Shown: piece by piece, positions 11,506 to 20,778 of the stretch
Numbering within the stretch: the first letter of the stretch is position 1
Layout of the letters: each line of letters opens with the position of its first letter
From: Pectobacterium sp. A5351
GTDB taxonomy: Bacteria; Pseudomonadota; Gammaproteobacteria; Enterobacterales; Enterobacteriaceae
Assembly: GCF_028335745.1 (NCBI RefSeq)
Contig: NZ_CP116477.1
Span: 2,108,001-2,172,000, forward strand
Reading direction: 5' to 3'
Length of the DNA: 64,000 nucleotides
Position numbers and translations under genes: made by a program
The notes under the pieces: model-generated
What the model was told of the DNA's origin: nothing
The model's database searches: none
What the model saw: only the letters and a program-made list of their open reading frames with translations

Positions 11506-12096
11506 ATGAGCGATGAACGCCACCAGCAACGCCAGCAGCGCCTGAAAGAAAAGGTCGACGCCCGTATTGCCGCCGCGAATGAAACGCGCGGCATCCTGAT
11601 CGTTTTTACCGGCAATGGGAAAGGCAAGACCACGGCGGCTTTTGGCACCGTCACGCGGGCAATCGGTCACGGATTACGCGCGGGCGTGATCCAGTTTATC
11701 AAAGGCGAATGGCCGAACGGTGAGAAGAACCTGTTGCAACAGCACGGCGTGGAATTTCAGGTCATGGCGACCGGCTTCACCTGGGAGACGCAGAACCGCC
11801 AGACAGATACGGAAGCCGCACAGCATGTCTGGCAGCATGGCAAACGGATGCTGGCCGATTCACAACTCGATCTCGTCGTGTTGGACGAACTGACGTATAT
11901 GCTTAGCTATGATTATCTGGATTTAAGTGACGTTGTAACCGCATTAAAACAGCGTCCTGCCGGACAGACGGTCATTATTACTGGCCGCGGCTGTCATCGT
12001 GACTTGCTGGAAATGGCCGATACCGTGACGGAAATGCGCCCGGTAAAACATGCGTTTGATAGCGGGATTCAGGCACAGCAAGGGATTGACTGGTAA
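11506..12096 (+). CDS. btuR: Cob(I)alamin adenosyltransferase (CobA/BtuR type)
   Basis: Transfers the adenosyl group of ATP to cob(I)alamin, making adenosylcobalamin. The 196-residue length and sequence fit E. coli BtuR. The P-loop GNGKGKTT occupies residues about 36-43; further conserved segments are VIQFIKGEW, VVLDELTYML and ITGRG. It appears co-transcribed with yciK and converges on rluB across the hairpin at 12136-12157. Confidence 0.96.
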   Translation: MSDERHQQRQQRLKEKVDARIAAANETRGILIVFTGNGKGKTTAAFGTVTRAIGHGLRAGVIQFIKGEWPNGEKNLLQQHGVEFQVMATGFTWETQNRQTDTEAAQHVWQHGKRMLADSQLDLVVLDELTYMLSYDYLDLSDVVTALKQRPAGQTVIITGRGCHRDLLEMADTVTEMRPVKHAFDSGIQAQQGIDW

Positions 12097-12135
12097 AACC
12101 GCCATCGGTGAGAAACAAAATTTAGCGAAATGAAA

Positions 12136-12157
12136 ACGGGCAGCGAAAGCTGCCCGT
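12136..12157 (-). terminator. Terminator downstream of rluB
   Basis: ACGGGCAGC (12136-12144), GAAA tetraloop, GCTGCCCGT (12149-12157). Read on the minus strand it is followed by TTTTCATTT, so it best serves rluB; read forward it may also slow btuR transcription. Confidence 0.75.
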
Positions 12158-12177
12158 GAAGCATAGGGATAACACGA

Positions 12178-13062
12178 TTAGCCGTTGCGCTTTGGCTTCG
12201 AAGACGTACGGCGCGCCGGAGCGGTGCTAATCTGACTGTGGCGTTTTACCGCACGACGGATCTGGTTCGCTTTCACCCGACGGCGCTCACGCTCAACCGG
12301 TAGTTTCGATACCGTTTCTGCCGGAAGCTGCACCAACTCACGCAGATAATTCAACTGCTCCAGCGGCATCTCTGCCCAACCACCACGCGGCAGACCTTTC
12401 GGCAGCGTAATATCGCCGTAGCGCACGCGAATCAGGCGGCTAACCTGCACGCCAACCGCTTCCCATAGACGGCGAACTTCACGATTGCGTCCTTCCGTCA
12501 GCGTGACGTTATACCACTGGTTCAGACCTTCACCGCCCTGATAGCGGATAGTACGGAACGACGCCGGGCCGTCTTCCAACTGTACGCCTTTACTCAGTTG
12601 CTTGATCTTTTCGTCATCAACTTCACCGAAGACCCGCACAGCGTATTCACGCTCAACCTCGCGGCTGGGGTGCATCAGGCGATTGGCTAACTCACCGTCG
12701 GTCGTGAACAACAGCAGGCCGGACGTGTTCACGTCGAGACGCCCTACCGCCACCCAACGAGAGCCTTGAATTCTCGGCAGACGGTCAAATACCGTCGGAC
12801 GGCCATCAGGATCGTTACGGGTACACAGTTCACCTTCCGGTTTGTAGTACATCAAGACGCGGCACACGGTGTCTTCGGTTTCCTTAACGGTAACCACATG
12901 GCCATCAATACGGATTTTGGTGGCCTTCGTCACTTCGACGCGATCACCCAGTGTAGCAACCTTACCGTCAACGCTGACGCGTCCAGCCTGAATGATACCT
13001 TCAATTTCGCGGCGTGAGCCATGTCCGGCGCGCGCCAGCACTTTTTGTAACTTTTCGCTCAT
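12178..13062 (-). CDS. rluB: RluB, 23S rRNA pseudouridine(2605) synthase
   Basis: Isomerises U2605 of 23S rRNA. The ATG at 13062 gives 294 residues starting [21 protein letters not shown], conserved with E. coli RluB; the frame is open 15 codons upstream without conservation. It has an N-terminal S4 RNA-binding domain (about 1-60) and a RsuA-type catalytic domain with Asp110 in [14 protein letters not shown]. The C-terminal tail is rich in Arg/Lys ([15 protein letters not shown]), as expected for rRNA binding. Confidence 0.96.
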   Translation of the reverse strand: MSEKLQKVLARAGHGSRREIEGIIQAGRVSVDGKVATLGDRVEVTKATKIRIDGHVVTVKETEDTVCRVLMYYKPEGELCTRNDPDGRPTVFDRLPRIQGSRWVAVGRLDVNTSGLLLFTTDGELANRLMHPSREVEREYAVRVFGEVDDEKIKQLSKGVQLEDGPASFRTIRYQGGEGLNQWYNVTLTEGRNREVRRLWEAVGVQVSRLIRVRYGDITLPKGLPRGGWAEMPLEQLNYLRELVQLPAETVSKLPVERERRRVKANQIRRAVKRHSQISTAPARRTSSKPKRNG

Positions 13063-13131
13063 TGAGCAACCTCTAGTGTCGCCTTCCCAGGCGTCGGGGG
13101 GAGTCATAACCGCCGATAAAATTCAGCACGT

Positions 13132-13182
13132 TACGTAAAAATCGAATGTACGTAAAAATCGGGTGTACATAAAAATCGTGCG
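13132..13182. repeat. Three tandem 17-bp units upstream of rluB
   Basis: The sequence TACGTAAAAATCGAATG (13132-13148) is followed by two near copies, TACGTAAAAATCGGGTG and TACATAAAAATCGTGCG. It lies in the 195-base space between yciO and rluB, close to where rluB transcription should begin. No function is evident. Confidence 0.7.
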
Positions 13183-13257
13183 TAGTGTTCAATGCTGGCG
13201 CGATTATACCGATCTTCGCGCCATTTGTATTCCCATTGTTACAGCCTGTCGCAGCAC

Positions 13258-13878
13258 TTACAGGAACGGCGTGACATCACCCGTGCCTTCACGGGCGATG
13301 CGCGGCGCGGACTCGGTCAGGTCGATAACCGTCGTCGGCTGTTGGCCCAGCGAACCACCGTGAATAATCAAATCCACCTGTTTCCCCAATCTTTCCTGAA
13401 TTTCTTCGGGATCGGACTCGGCGAAATCATTTCCCGGCAGCATCAGCGTTGTCGACATCAAGGGTTCATTCAACACGGCCAGTAATTCCAGCGCGATAGG
13501 ATTGGACGGTACGCGCAGACCGATGGTTTTACGTTTTTCATTCATTAAGCGGCGAGGAACCTCTTTTGTCGCTTTCAGAATAAAGGTGTAATTGCCCGGC
13601 GTATTATTCTTAATCAACCGGAACGCTGTGTTATCAACATGGGCGTAAGTCGAAAGTTCGGACAGATCGCGGCACATCAGCGTGAAGTTATGATCGCTAC
13701 CGAGATCGCGAATCCGACAGATACGTTCCAGCGCATTTTTTTCGCCCAACATGCAGCCCAACGCATAACCGGAATCGGTTGGATAAACAATCACCCCGCC
13801 TTTATGCAGAAATTCCACCGATTGATTGATCAATCGCGGCTGCGGATTCTGCGGGTGAATATAGAAAAACTGACTCAT
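13258..13878 (-). CDS. yciO: YciO, Sua5/YciO/YrdC family protein
   Basis: Paralogue of the threonylcarbamoyl-AMP synthase used for tRNA t6A; YciO itself has no firmly established cellular role. The 206 residues equal the E. coli length. The conserved YrdC-fold nucleotide/RNA-binding motifs are visible: GGVIVYPTDSGYALGC, KRKTIGLRVPSN and PGNYTFILK. It precedes rluB on the same strand but with a 195-base gap. Confidence 0.94.
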   Translation of the reverse strand: MSQFFYIHPQNPQPRLINQSVEFLHKGGVIVYPTDSGYALGCMLGEKNALERICRIRDLGSDHNFTLMCRDLSELSTYAHVDNTAFRLIKNNTPGNYTFILKATKEVPRRLMNEKRKTIGLRVPSNPIALELLAVLNEPLMSTTLMLPGNDFAESDPEEIQERLGKQVDLIIHGGSLGQQPTTVIDLTESAPRIAREGTGDVTPFL

Positions 13879-14076
13879 GACCCTACCTCATACATCTGAC
13901 ATTTCGCGGCGTTGCGCACTGTTCGCACACCATACAACATCGTGACGTTACTCTCGAACCTCAACCATAGCGGATGGTGTAATACGCTCACGCCTGTGGA
14001 AAAGTCCGAATGTCCCATCTTCTAACTGATTATTGTAGAACGTGTTTACGGTAAAAAAATTTTATTTTATGCAAGC

Positions 14077-14105
14077 GGAACTCACCCGCCCGGTTTTGCT
14101 ACTCA
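14077..14105 (+). promoter_or_regulatory. Possible HrpL (hrp box) promoter of the orphan gene
   Basis: GGAACT (14077-14082), 16 bases, then CTACTCA (14099-14105). The HrpL consensus is GGAACC-N15/16-CCACNNA, so there are two departures, one of them in the conserved CCAC. It lies 49 bases before the start codon of the 14155 gene in the right orientation. Two-mismatch matches arise by chance, so this is only suggestive. Confidence 0.3.
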
Positions 14106-14154
14106 TAGATATTGGGTAATGCATAACCATTAACTTGTTTTAAAAGGACATACC

Positions 14155-14913
14155 ATGTTTATCCGCGCTTCCCACCCTGCACAAACAAGCGCATCGTCAG
14201 ATATTGCCAATATTGTGCGCACCTCTGATTTATCAAAGGTTGCGCTTCAGGCGATGAAGGACTTCAAGTCAAATCCAGAGAGATTTTTGGCACAAAATAT
14301 CTTAGATATATCAGGCGTAATGAAGAGTAATGATCGAACAAGCACCACCACTATGCTCAATGATGTTCTTAAAAAAGGGTATTTCGCCCTTATTCCATCC
14401 GAAAATGAAAATAGCAAATTTCATCTCAAACCCGTCAACGTTTCCACGGCAGCAGAGGCGGAAAATGTCATTTATGCACACTGGATTCCGTTCAAAAGCG
14501 GTAATGTCACCCCTGGGTATACAGATATTCCAAAAATTCCACATCATGTGCCACGTGACGACAATGCGATTTTTGCCTTTACGCCCGGTATGAATGGATG
14601 TGCGTTAGAAGTGAGAGAACATCCTACTCACGACAATTATTATCGGATTTTTCATAATCAACATCCCACCAGTCAGGTACAAACCGACCTTATTGACGAA
14701 ATCGCTGGTAGCAAAGTCGATGCCTTTACTGAAAGTGAATACTTTCAGCACAATAACGCTTTATTAATGCCGGTTGCGGCTAATATCATGCATTTTGATA
14801 ACAGACAAGGTGGATGGATGTTTATCAGTCAGCCTCAGGGCATTAACATGCATAACAACGCAGTTGAACGAATGTCCAACAGTAATATCATTTCCAGATA
14901 TATGACAGACTAA
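14155..14913 (+). CDS. Orphan 252-aa protein, candidate secreted effector
   Basis: I do not recognise this protein. Seen: 252 residues, no hydrophobic signal peptide or membrane helix, start ATG preceded by AAAAGGACATACC. The first 50 residues hold seven serines, Ile at position 3 and no acidic residue before Asp16, a pattern described for type III secreted proteins. The only cysteine, Cys149, lies in GMNGCALEV and is followed 18 residues later by His167 in NYYRIFH. Such a Gly-Cys...His pair recalls the catalytic dyad of deamidase toxins (CNF, BLF1), but that is inference. The C-terminal part is Asn/Met-rich. Base composition is clearly more AT-rich than neighbours, and the gene interrupts the yciO-rnm order seen in E. 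coli, suggesting horizontal gain. Confidence 0.75.
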   Translation: MFIRASHPAQTSASSDIANIVRTSDLSKVALQAMKDFKSNPERFLAQNILDISGVMKSNDRTSTTTMLNDVLKKGYFALIPSENENSKFHLKPVNVSTAAEAENVIYAHWIPFKSGNVTPGYTDIPKIPHHVPRDDNAIFAFTPGMNGCALEVREHPTHDNYYRIFHNQHPTSQVQTDLIDEIAGSKVDAFTESEYFQHNNALLMPVAANIMHFDNRQGGWMFISQPQGINMHNNAVERMSNSNIISRYMTD

Positions 14914-14962
14914 TGCGCGCGGCTGTTCAGAGAATAAGCCAGCACCGAATCAGCGTCCTGCC

Positions 14963-15847
14963 CTAGTTGACCAACACGGGATGATGCCAAACGGGTTCGA
15001 CATCGGCAGGCAGCCACAGCTTGCGACCCAGTTCGATCCAGGCACACGGCAGATGGAAATCCGATCCTTGCGATGCCATCAGGTTGAAGTCACGCGCATA
15101 GCGACCCAACTGCGTCCGTTCATCCGGTGCCTGTTGGCATTGCGCCACCTCCATCGCGATCCCGCCGCTTTCTGCAAACATGGCTAACAGGCGCTTTAGC
15201 CATTTGACTGTCAGATCGTAGCGCCCCGGATGCGCCAATACCGACACGCCACCCGATTGATGAATAGCCTCGATCGCTTGCGGGATGCCGCACCACTGCG
15301 GCGGCACGTAACCGGTTTTGCCTTTCGCCAGATATTTTTTGAACACCTGATTCATATTGGCCGCGATACCCAACTCAATGAGATAACGCGCAAAGTGCGC
15401 CCGCGTAATCTGTCCCCCCGTTGCCAGACGCTGTGCGCCAACCAGCGCATCGGGAATACGGGCTTTTTCCAGTCGAACCGCAATTTGCTCCGCCCGACTC
15501 TGCCGACATTCTGCCTGCTGTTGCAGCAATCCCGTTAACGCCGGGTGCGCAATATCCATCCCGAGTCCGACGATATGAATCTCATGATTTTCCCACAGGG
15601 TGGAAATCTCCACGCCGGGAATCAGCCTCAGCGGTAATCCCTGCAGGGCAATCGCATGCTGTGCCTCTTCAAGCCCGCTGGTCGTGTCGTGATCGGTTAT
15701 AGCCAGCACGCTCACCCGCATGTCTACCGCCCGCTGAACAAGCGCTGTTGGCGTTAAAACGCCATCAGACGCCGTGGTGTGGCTATGCAGATCGTAAAGT
15801 GGGAATGACGCTATCAGTTGGGAATCTTCTGGCACAAGCCTATCCAT
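14963..15847 (-). CDS. rnm: RNase AM, PHP-domain 5'-3' exonuclease (YciV/TrpH)
   Basis: PHP-family phosphoesterase that trims 5' ends of rRNAs and digests short RNAs and 3',5'-bisnucleotides in E. coli. The ATG at 15847 gives 294 residues; a TTG two codons upstream is also possible, and neither has a strong Shine-Dalgarno. Metal-binding PHP motifs are visible: YDLHSHTTASDG, ITDHDTT, PGVEIST, HIVGLGMD, VLAHPGRY and SQGSDFH. It is divergent from the trp operon, as in E. coli, so its promoter lies near the trp operator. Confidence 0.95.
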   Translation of the reverse strand: MDRLVPEDSQLIASFPLYDLHSHTTASDGVLTPTALVQRAVDMRVSVLAITDHDTTSGLEEAQHAIALQGLPLRLIPGVEISTLWENHEIHIVGLGMDIAHPALTGLLQQQAECRQSRAEQIAVRLEKARIPDALVGAQRLATGGQITRAHFARYLIELGIAANMNQVFKKYLAKGKTGYVPPQWCGIPQAIEAIHQSGGVSVLAHPGRYDLTVKWLKRLLAMFAESGGIAMEVAQCQQAPDERTQLGRYARDFNLMASQGSDFHLPCAWIELGRKLWLPADVEPVWHHPVLVN

Positions 15848-15944
15848 TAACAAAAATCATACGAAAGCCGCATGATGCCATTAATAGCAAGCAAATGGTA
15901 ATGTCCACCGTTTACTGAGTAATAAAATAATCCTATTGAAGGTG

Positions 15945-15976
15945 TTGACATTTCACCACTGAACCAGTTAACTAGT
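15945..15976 (+). promoter_or_regulatory. trp promoter with overlapping TrpR operator
   Basis: The -35 TTGACA (15945-15950) and -10 TTAACT (15968-15973) are 17 bases apart and identical to the E. coli trp hexamers. The near-palindrome ACCAGTTAACTAGT (15963-15976) covers the -10 and differs from the E. coli TrpR core by one base. TrpR with tryptophan should therefore block polymerase here. Confidence 0.9.
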
Positions 15977-16024
15977 ACACAAGCTCAGTGCAGTAATCCG
16001 AACCCAAACCGCGAGATGATGATA

Positions 16025-16087
16025 ATGGTAACGCAGAAAATGATGAAGCATGGTTGGTGGCGCTCTTCCCTCTCGCGGGTGGACTAA
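16025..16087 (+). CDS. trpL: trp operon leader peptide
   Basis: Short ORF with tandem Trp codons (TGG TGG at 16055-16060) that sense charged tRNA-Trp. Starting at 16025 it reads [20 protein letters not shown] (20 residues). In-frame ATGs also exist at 16016, 16019, 16040 and 16043, so the start is uncertain; GCGAG 9 bases before 16025 is the only weak Shine-Dalgarno. The peptide runs eight residues beyond the Trp pair. It is too short for usual gene finders. Confidence 0.85.
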   Translation: MVTQKMMKHGWWRSSLSRVD

Positions 16088-16125
16088 TCACGCATCGCTG
16101 TTATCACACATGCAGATATTCCCAG

Positions 16126-16150
16126 GCCCGCTTAACTCAGCGGGCTTTTT
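16126..16150 (+). terminator. trp attenuator
   Basis: GCCCGC (16126-16131), loop TTAACTCA, GCGGGC (16140-16145), then T5. The segment GCGGGT (16075-16080), inside trpL after the Trp codons, can pair with GCCCGC and would act as the antiterminator arm when the ribosome stalls at the Trp codons. Confidence 0.92.
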
Positions 16151-16185
16151 ATTTGATGGGCACAACATTAAAACGGGTAGCAAGA

Positions 16186-17748
16186 ATGCAAACAACACAA
16201 CCTACACTGGAACTGCTGCGTACCGAGGCCGTTTACCGTAACGACCCTAGCGCCATTTTCCATCAGCTCTGCGGTGCCAGACCTGCCACGTTGCTGTTAG
16301 AGTCGGCTGAAATCGACAGCAAGGAAAACCTGAAAAGCCTGTTAATCGTTGATAGCGCGCTGCGTATCACGGCACTGGGCCCGCTCGTTTCCATTCAGGC
16401 GTTAACGGCAAACGGTGCCAGCCTCCTGCCGCTTCTGGATGCCGCACTGCCGGCAGAGATTATTAATCAGCCGCGTCCAAACGGTCGTGAACTCACCTTC
16501 CCACAAGCAGACGTCATGCAGGATGAAGACGCTCGTCTGCGTTCGCTGTCGGTCTTTGATGCCTTACGTCAGATTCTGACGCTGGTTGCCTGCCCGGCAG
16601 ACGAACGTGAAGCCATGTTCCTCGGTGGCCTGTTCGCCTACGATCTGGTTGCCGGATTTGAAGCATTACCCGCGCTGAGCCAGCAACAGCGCTGTCCGGA
16701 CTTTTGTTTCTATCTGGCAGAAACGCTGCTGGTACTCGATCACCAAAAACGCGTGACCGCGCTGCAAGCCAGCCTGTTTACGCCGAACCACAGCGAAAAG
16801 CAGCGTCTGCAACAACGTCTGGAACAACTGCAATTTCAGCTTACTCAGCCCGCGCCCGCGCTGCCGCGCCAGTCCATTGAGAATATGGCGCTGAGCTGTA
16901 ATCAGAGCGATGAGGCCTTCGGCGAGGTCGTTAGCCAAATGCAGGAAGCCATCCGCATCGGTGAAATTTTTCAGGTTGTGCCGTCACGCCGCTTCTCTCT
17001 GCCGTGCCCGTCACCGCTGGCGGCCTACCAAACGCTGAAAGATAGCAATCCCAGCCCTTACATGTTTTACATGCAGGATCAGGATTTCACATTGTTTGGC
17101 GCCTCGCCGGAAAGCTCGCTGAAATACGATGCCGACAGCCGCCAAATCGAAATCTACCCGATTGCCGGTACCCGCCCGCGCGGTCGCCGTGCCGATGGCT
17201 CGCTGGATCGCGATCTCGATAGCCGCATTGAGTTGGAAATGCGTACCGACCATAAAGAGCTGGCTGAGCATTTGATGCTGGTAGATTTAGCCCGTAACGA
17301 TCTGGCACGAATCTGTCAGCCGGGCAGCCGTTACGTTGCAGACCTGACCAAAGTTGACCGCTATTCCTTTGTGATGCATCTGGTCTCCCGCGTAGTGGGC
17401 ACATTGCGTGAAGATTTAGATGTGCTGCACGCCTACCGCGCCTGTATGAATATGGGCACGCTGAGCGGCGCACCGAAAGTTCGGGCAATGCAGTTGATTG
17501 CCGAAAGTGAGAAAACCCGGCGCGGCAGCTACGGCGGCGCAGTCGGCTACTTCACCGCACACGGCGATCTGGATACCTGCATCGTTATTCGCTCTGCGTA
17601 TGTCGAAGACGGTATTGCCACCGTTCAGGCAGGTGCCGGCGTGGTGTTGGATTCCAATCCTCAGGCTGAAGCCGACGAAACGCGTAATAAAGCCCGGGCC
17701 GTACTGCGAGCTATTGCCAGTGCGCACCATGCAAAGGAGATCTTCTGA
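16186..17748 (+). CDS. trpE: Anthranilate synthase component I
   Basis: Converts chorismate and ammonia or glutamine to anthranilate, the first tryptophan step; works with TrpG. The ATG at 16186 gives 520 residues beginning [11 protein letters not shown], the family length. LLLESAEI near residue 40 is the tryptophan feedback site (LLESA). The chorismate-binding core contains [36 protein letters not shown] and [13 protein letters not shown]. The stop shares one base with the trpG start (TGATG), so the two subunits are probably translationally coupled. Confidence 0.97.
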   Translation: MQTTQPTLELLRTEAVYRNDPSAIFHQLCGARPATLLLESAEIDSKENLKSLLIVDSALRITALGPLVSIQALTANGASLLPLLDAALPAEIINQPRPNGRELTFPQADVMQDEDARLRSLSVFDALRQILTLVACPADEREAMFLGGLFAYDLVAGFEALPALSQQQRCPDFCFYLAETLLVLDHQKRVTALQASLFTPNHSEKQRLQQRLEQLQFQLTQPAPALPRQSIENMALSCNQSDEAFGEVVSQMQEAIRIGEIFQVVPSRRFSLPCPSPLAAYQTLKDSNPSPYMFYMQDQDFTLFGASPESSLKYDADSRQIEIYPIAGTRPRGRRADGSLDRDLDSRIELEMRTDHKELAEHLMLVDLARNDLARICQPGSRYVADLTKVDRYSFVMHLVSRVVGTLREDLDVLHAYRACMNMGTLSGAPKVRAMQLIAESEKTRRGSYGGAVGYFTAHGDLDTCIVIRSAYVEDGIATVQAGAGVVLDSNPQAEADETRNKARAVLRAIASAHHAKEIF

Positions 17749-18326
17749 TGGCCGACATTCTGCTGCTCGATAATATCGACTCATTCACCTACAACCTGGT
17801 GGATCAACTGCGTGCCAGCGGTCATCAGGTCGTGATTTACCGTAACCATCTGCCTGCCGATGTGATCATCGCACGGTTACAGCAAATGGAAAAACCGATT
17901 CTGATGCTTTCCCCCGGCCCCGGTACACCGGCTGAAGCCGGCTGTATGCCGGAACTGCTGCAACGTCTGCGCGGTCAGTTGCCGATTATTGGTATTTGCC
18001 TTGGTCATCAGGCCATTGTGGAAGCCTATGGTGGCCATGTTGGTCAGGCAGGTGAAATCCTGCACGGTAAAGCATCGGCCATCGACCATGATGCCAGCGG
18101 TATGTTTAGCGGTTTGCCACATCCGTTACCGGTCGCTCGTTACCACTCGCTGGTCGGCAGCCGTATTCCTTCTACGCTGACCGTCAACGCCCACTTCAAC
18201 ACGATGGTGATGGCCGTGCGTAACGACGCCGATCGCGTCTGCGGTTTCCAATTCCACCCCGAGTCGATCCTGACCACACACGGCGCACGACTGCTGGAAC
18301 AAACGTTGGACTGGGCGCTGGCTTAA
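17748..18326 (+). CDS. trpG: Anthranilate synthase component II, glutamine amidotransferase
   Basis: Class I glutamine amidotransferase subunit that supplies ammonia to TrpE. It is 192 residues and separate, whereas E. coli has it fused to trpD; Serratia-type enterobacteria keep it separate. The nucleophile Cys sits in [15 protein letters not shown] and the catalytic His-Glu pair in [24 protein letters not shown] is the usual N terminus. Start overlaps trpE by one base; trpD follows after 11 bases. Confidence 0.97.
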   Translation: MADILLLDNIDSFTYNLVDQLRASGHQVVIYRNHLPADVIIARLQQMEKPILMLSPGPGTPAEAGCMPELLQRLRGQLPIIGICLGHQAIVEAYGGHVGQAGEILHGKASAIDHDASGMFSGLPHPLPVARYHSLVGSRIPSTLTVNAHFNTMVMAVRNDADRVCGFQFHPESILTTHGARLLEQTLDWALA

Positions 18327-18337
18327 CGAGGGATACG

Positions 18338-19387
18338 ATGATGCAACTGTCTTCTACACAACCGTTTTCTGATCAGGATGTCGCTACCATGCAACACATA
18401 CTGGAAAAATTATACCGTGCAGAAAGCATCAACCGTCAGGAAAGCCAGGCGCTGTTTGGTGCCATTATCCGCGGTGAACTGGAAGCCAGCCAACTGGCAG
18501 CCGCGCTGATTAGCATGAAAGTGCGCGGCGAGCACCCCGATGAGATCGCCGGTGCCGCCACGGCATTGCTGGCCGATGCGCAACCATTCCCCCGCCCTGA
18601 CTATTTATTTGCCGATATCGTCGGTACTGGCGGTGACGGCACGAACAGCATTAACATTTCAACTGCCAGCGCTTTCGTCGCCGCCAGTTGCGGCCTGAAA
18701 ATCGCCAAGCACGGCAACCGCAGCGTCTCCAGCCGTTCCGGTTCCTCCGATTTGCTTTCTGCTTTCGGTATTAAGCTGGACATGAGCGCGCAGGATTCAC
18801 GTCAGGCGCTGGACGATTTGGGCGTGTGTTTCCTGTTTGCTCCGCAATATCATCTGGGTTTCCGCCATGCTATGCCAGTGCGCCAGCAGCTCAAAACCCG
18901 CACCGTCTTCAACGTGCTGGGGCCACTGGTTAACCCCGCTCGTCCGCCGCTGGCGCTGATTGGCGTGTATAGCCCTGAATTGGTTCGGCCTATCGCCGAA
19001 ACATTGAAGGTGCTGGGCTACCAGCGTGCCGCCGTTGTGCATGGCGGCGGGATGGATGAAGTCGCTATTCATGCGCCGACACAGGTTGCCGAATTACACA
19101 ATGGCGAGATTAAAACCTACGAACTGACGCACCGCGATTTTGGTCTGGATGCGTATCCGCTGTCCGCTTTACAAGGCGGTACGCCAGAAGAAAACCGTGA
19201 CATTCTCGCGTCACTGCTACAAGGTAAAGGTGAACGCGCGCACGCCGCGGCGGTTGCCGCCAATGTTGCGCTGCTCCTGAGATTGTTCGGACAGGAAGAT
19301 TTGCGCCAGAATGCACAACAGGCGCTTGAAGTCATTCATAGCGGACAGGCTTATCAGCGCGTTATCGCACTGTCCGCGAGAGGATAA
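18338..19387 (+). CDS. trpD: Anthranilate phosphoribosyltransferase
   Basis: Joins anthranilate and PRPP. The start at 18338 (or the adjacent ATG at 18341, better spaced from CGAGGGA) gives about 349 residues. The PRPP-binding motif [14 protein letters not shown], the [17 protein letters not shown] segment and the [13 protein letters not shown] segment are typical of TrpD. A third ATG at 18389 ([12 protein letters not shown]) matches the start of some homologues, so about 17 N-terminal residues are uncertain. Confidence 0.95.
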   Translation: MMQLSSTQPFSDQDVATMQHILEKLYRAESINRQESQALFGAIIRGELEASQLAAALISMKVRGEHPDEIAGAATALLADAQPFPRPDYLFADIVGTGGDGTNSINISTASAFVAASCGLKIAKHGNRSVSSRSGSSDLLSAFGIKLDMSAQDSRQALDDLGVCFLFAPQYHLGFRHAMPVRQQLKTRTVFNVLGPLVNPARPPLALIGVYSPELVRPIAETLKVLGYQRAAVVHGGGMDEVAIHAPTQVAELHNGEIKTYELTHRDFGLDAYPLSALQGGTPEENRDILASLLQGKGERAHAAAVAANVALLLRLFGQEDLRQNAQQALEVIHSGQAYQRVIALSARG

Positions 19388-19394
19388 GGGAATC

Positions 19395-20762
19395 ATGCAG
19401 GAAACCGTATTACATAAAATTGTGCGCGATAAGGCGCTTTGGGTTGCGGAGAGAGAGAAAGCACAGCCACTGGCCTCTTTTCAGCATGAAATTGTTCCCA
19501 GCCAGCGCGACTTTTATCAGGCGCTGAAACAGGATAAGCCCGCGTTTATTCTGGAATGCAAAAAAGCGTCACCATCAAAAGGATTGATTCGCGACGATTT
19601 CGACCCGGTAGCCATTGCTCAGGTCTATAAAGACTACGCGTCTGCTATTTCTGTTTTGACCGACGAGAAATATTTTCAGGGCGACTTTGCCTTTCTGCCG
19701 CAGGTGAGTGCGGCAGTACATCAACCGGTGTTGTGCAAAGACTTTATTATTTCGCCTTACCAGATTTACCTGGCCCGCTACTATCAGGCCGATGCCATTT
19801 TGCTGATGCTGTCTGTGCTGGACAACGAGCAATATCAGCAACTGGCCGACGTGGCGCACAGCCTGAAGCTAGGCGTGTTGACGGAAGTCAGTAATGAAGA
19901 AGAATTACAGCGCGCCATTCAGCTTGAAGCGCGCGTCGTCGGGATCAACAACCGCGACCTGCGCGACCTCTCCATTGATCTCAATCGCACCCGAACGCTC
20001 GCACCGCGCCTGCCCGCAGGCGTCACCGTGATCAGTGAATCCGGTATCAACTGCCAGGCGCAAATTCGTGAACTCAGCGAGTTTGCTCAGGGCTTCCTGA
20101 TCGGCAGCTCACTGATGTCCGAGCCGGATCTGAACGGCGCGGTACGCCGCGTTATTCTAGGTGAGAACAAAGTCTGCGGCCTGACGCGCGCCGCAGACGC
20201 ACAAGCAGCCTATCAAGCGGGTGCGCTCTACGGCGGATTAATCTTCGTCGCTAGTTCTCCACGCTATGTTGACGCCAAACAAGCCACTGACGTGATGACT
20301 GGCGCCCCACTGCGCTATGTCGGTGTTTTCCGCAATGCGCCCGTCGAACACATTGTTGCTATCACGACGCAGTTAGGGTTAGCGGCCGTTCAACTGCACG
20401 GTGATGAGGATCAACAGACGATCGACCAGCTACGTCAGCAATTACCTGCGGCTTGCCAGATTTGGAAAGCACTGAGCATCGCAGATACGCTGCCAGCGCG
20501 TAATCTCACCCACGTCGATCGCTACGTGTTCGACAACGGTCAGGGCGGCAGCGGGAAAACCTTCAACTGGTCGCTGCTGGCAAACCAGTCACTGGATAAC
20601 GTGCTGTTGGCCGGCGGCCTGAATAGTGATAACTGCGCGCTGGCAGCACAGCAGGGTTGCGCAGGGCTGGATTTCAATTCCGGGGTCGAAAGCGAGCCGG
20701 GAAAAAAAGACTCACAGAAAATTGCTGCGGTTTTTGCGACGCTACGTCAGCCGCAACACTAA
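19395..20762 (+). CDS. trpC: Bifunctional indole-3-glycerol phosphate synthase / phosphoribosylanthranilate isomerase
   Basis: Two fused TIM barrels of 455 residues catalysing consecutive steps, TrpC domain first and TrpF domain second, as in E. coli. The TrpC half shows [37 protein letters not shown] and VISESGI. The TrpF half starts near [14 protein letters not shown] and contains [15 protein letters not shown] and [11 protein letters not shown] segments. The ATG at 19395 follows AAGGGAATC and lies seven bases after trpD. Confidence 0.96.
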   Translation: MQETVLHKIVRDKALWVAEREKAQPLASFQHEIVPSQRDFYQALKQDKPAFILECKKASPSKGLIRDDFDPVAIAQVYKDYASAISVLTDEKYFQGDFAFLPQVSAAVHQPVLCKDFIISPYQIYLARYYQADAILLMLSVLDNEQYQQLADVAHSLKLGVLTEVSNEEELQRAIQLEARVVGINNRDLRDLSIDLNRTRTLAPRLPAGVTVISESGINCQAQIRELSEFAQGFLIGSSLMSEPDLNGAVRRVILGENKVCGLTRAADAQAAYQAGALYGGLIFVASSPRYVDAKQATDVMTGAPLRYVGVFRNAPVEHIVAITTQLGLAAVQLHGDEDQQTIDQLRQQLPAACQIWKALSIADTLPARNLTHVDRYVFDNGQGGSGKTFNWSLLANQSLDNVLLAGGLNSDNCALAAQQGCAGLDFNSGVESEPGKKDSQKIAAVFATLRQPQH

Positions 20763-20778
20763 AACAGACGGGAAAATT

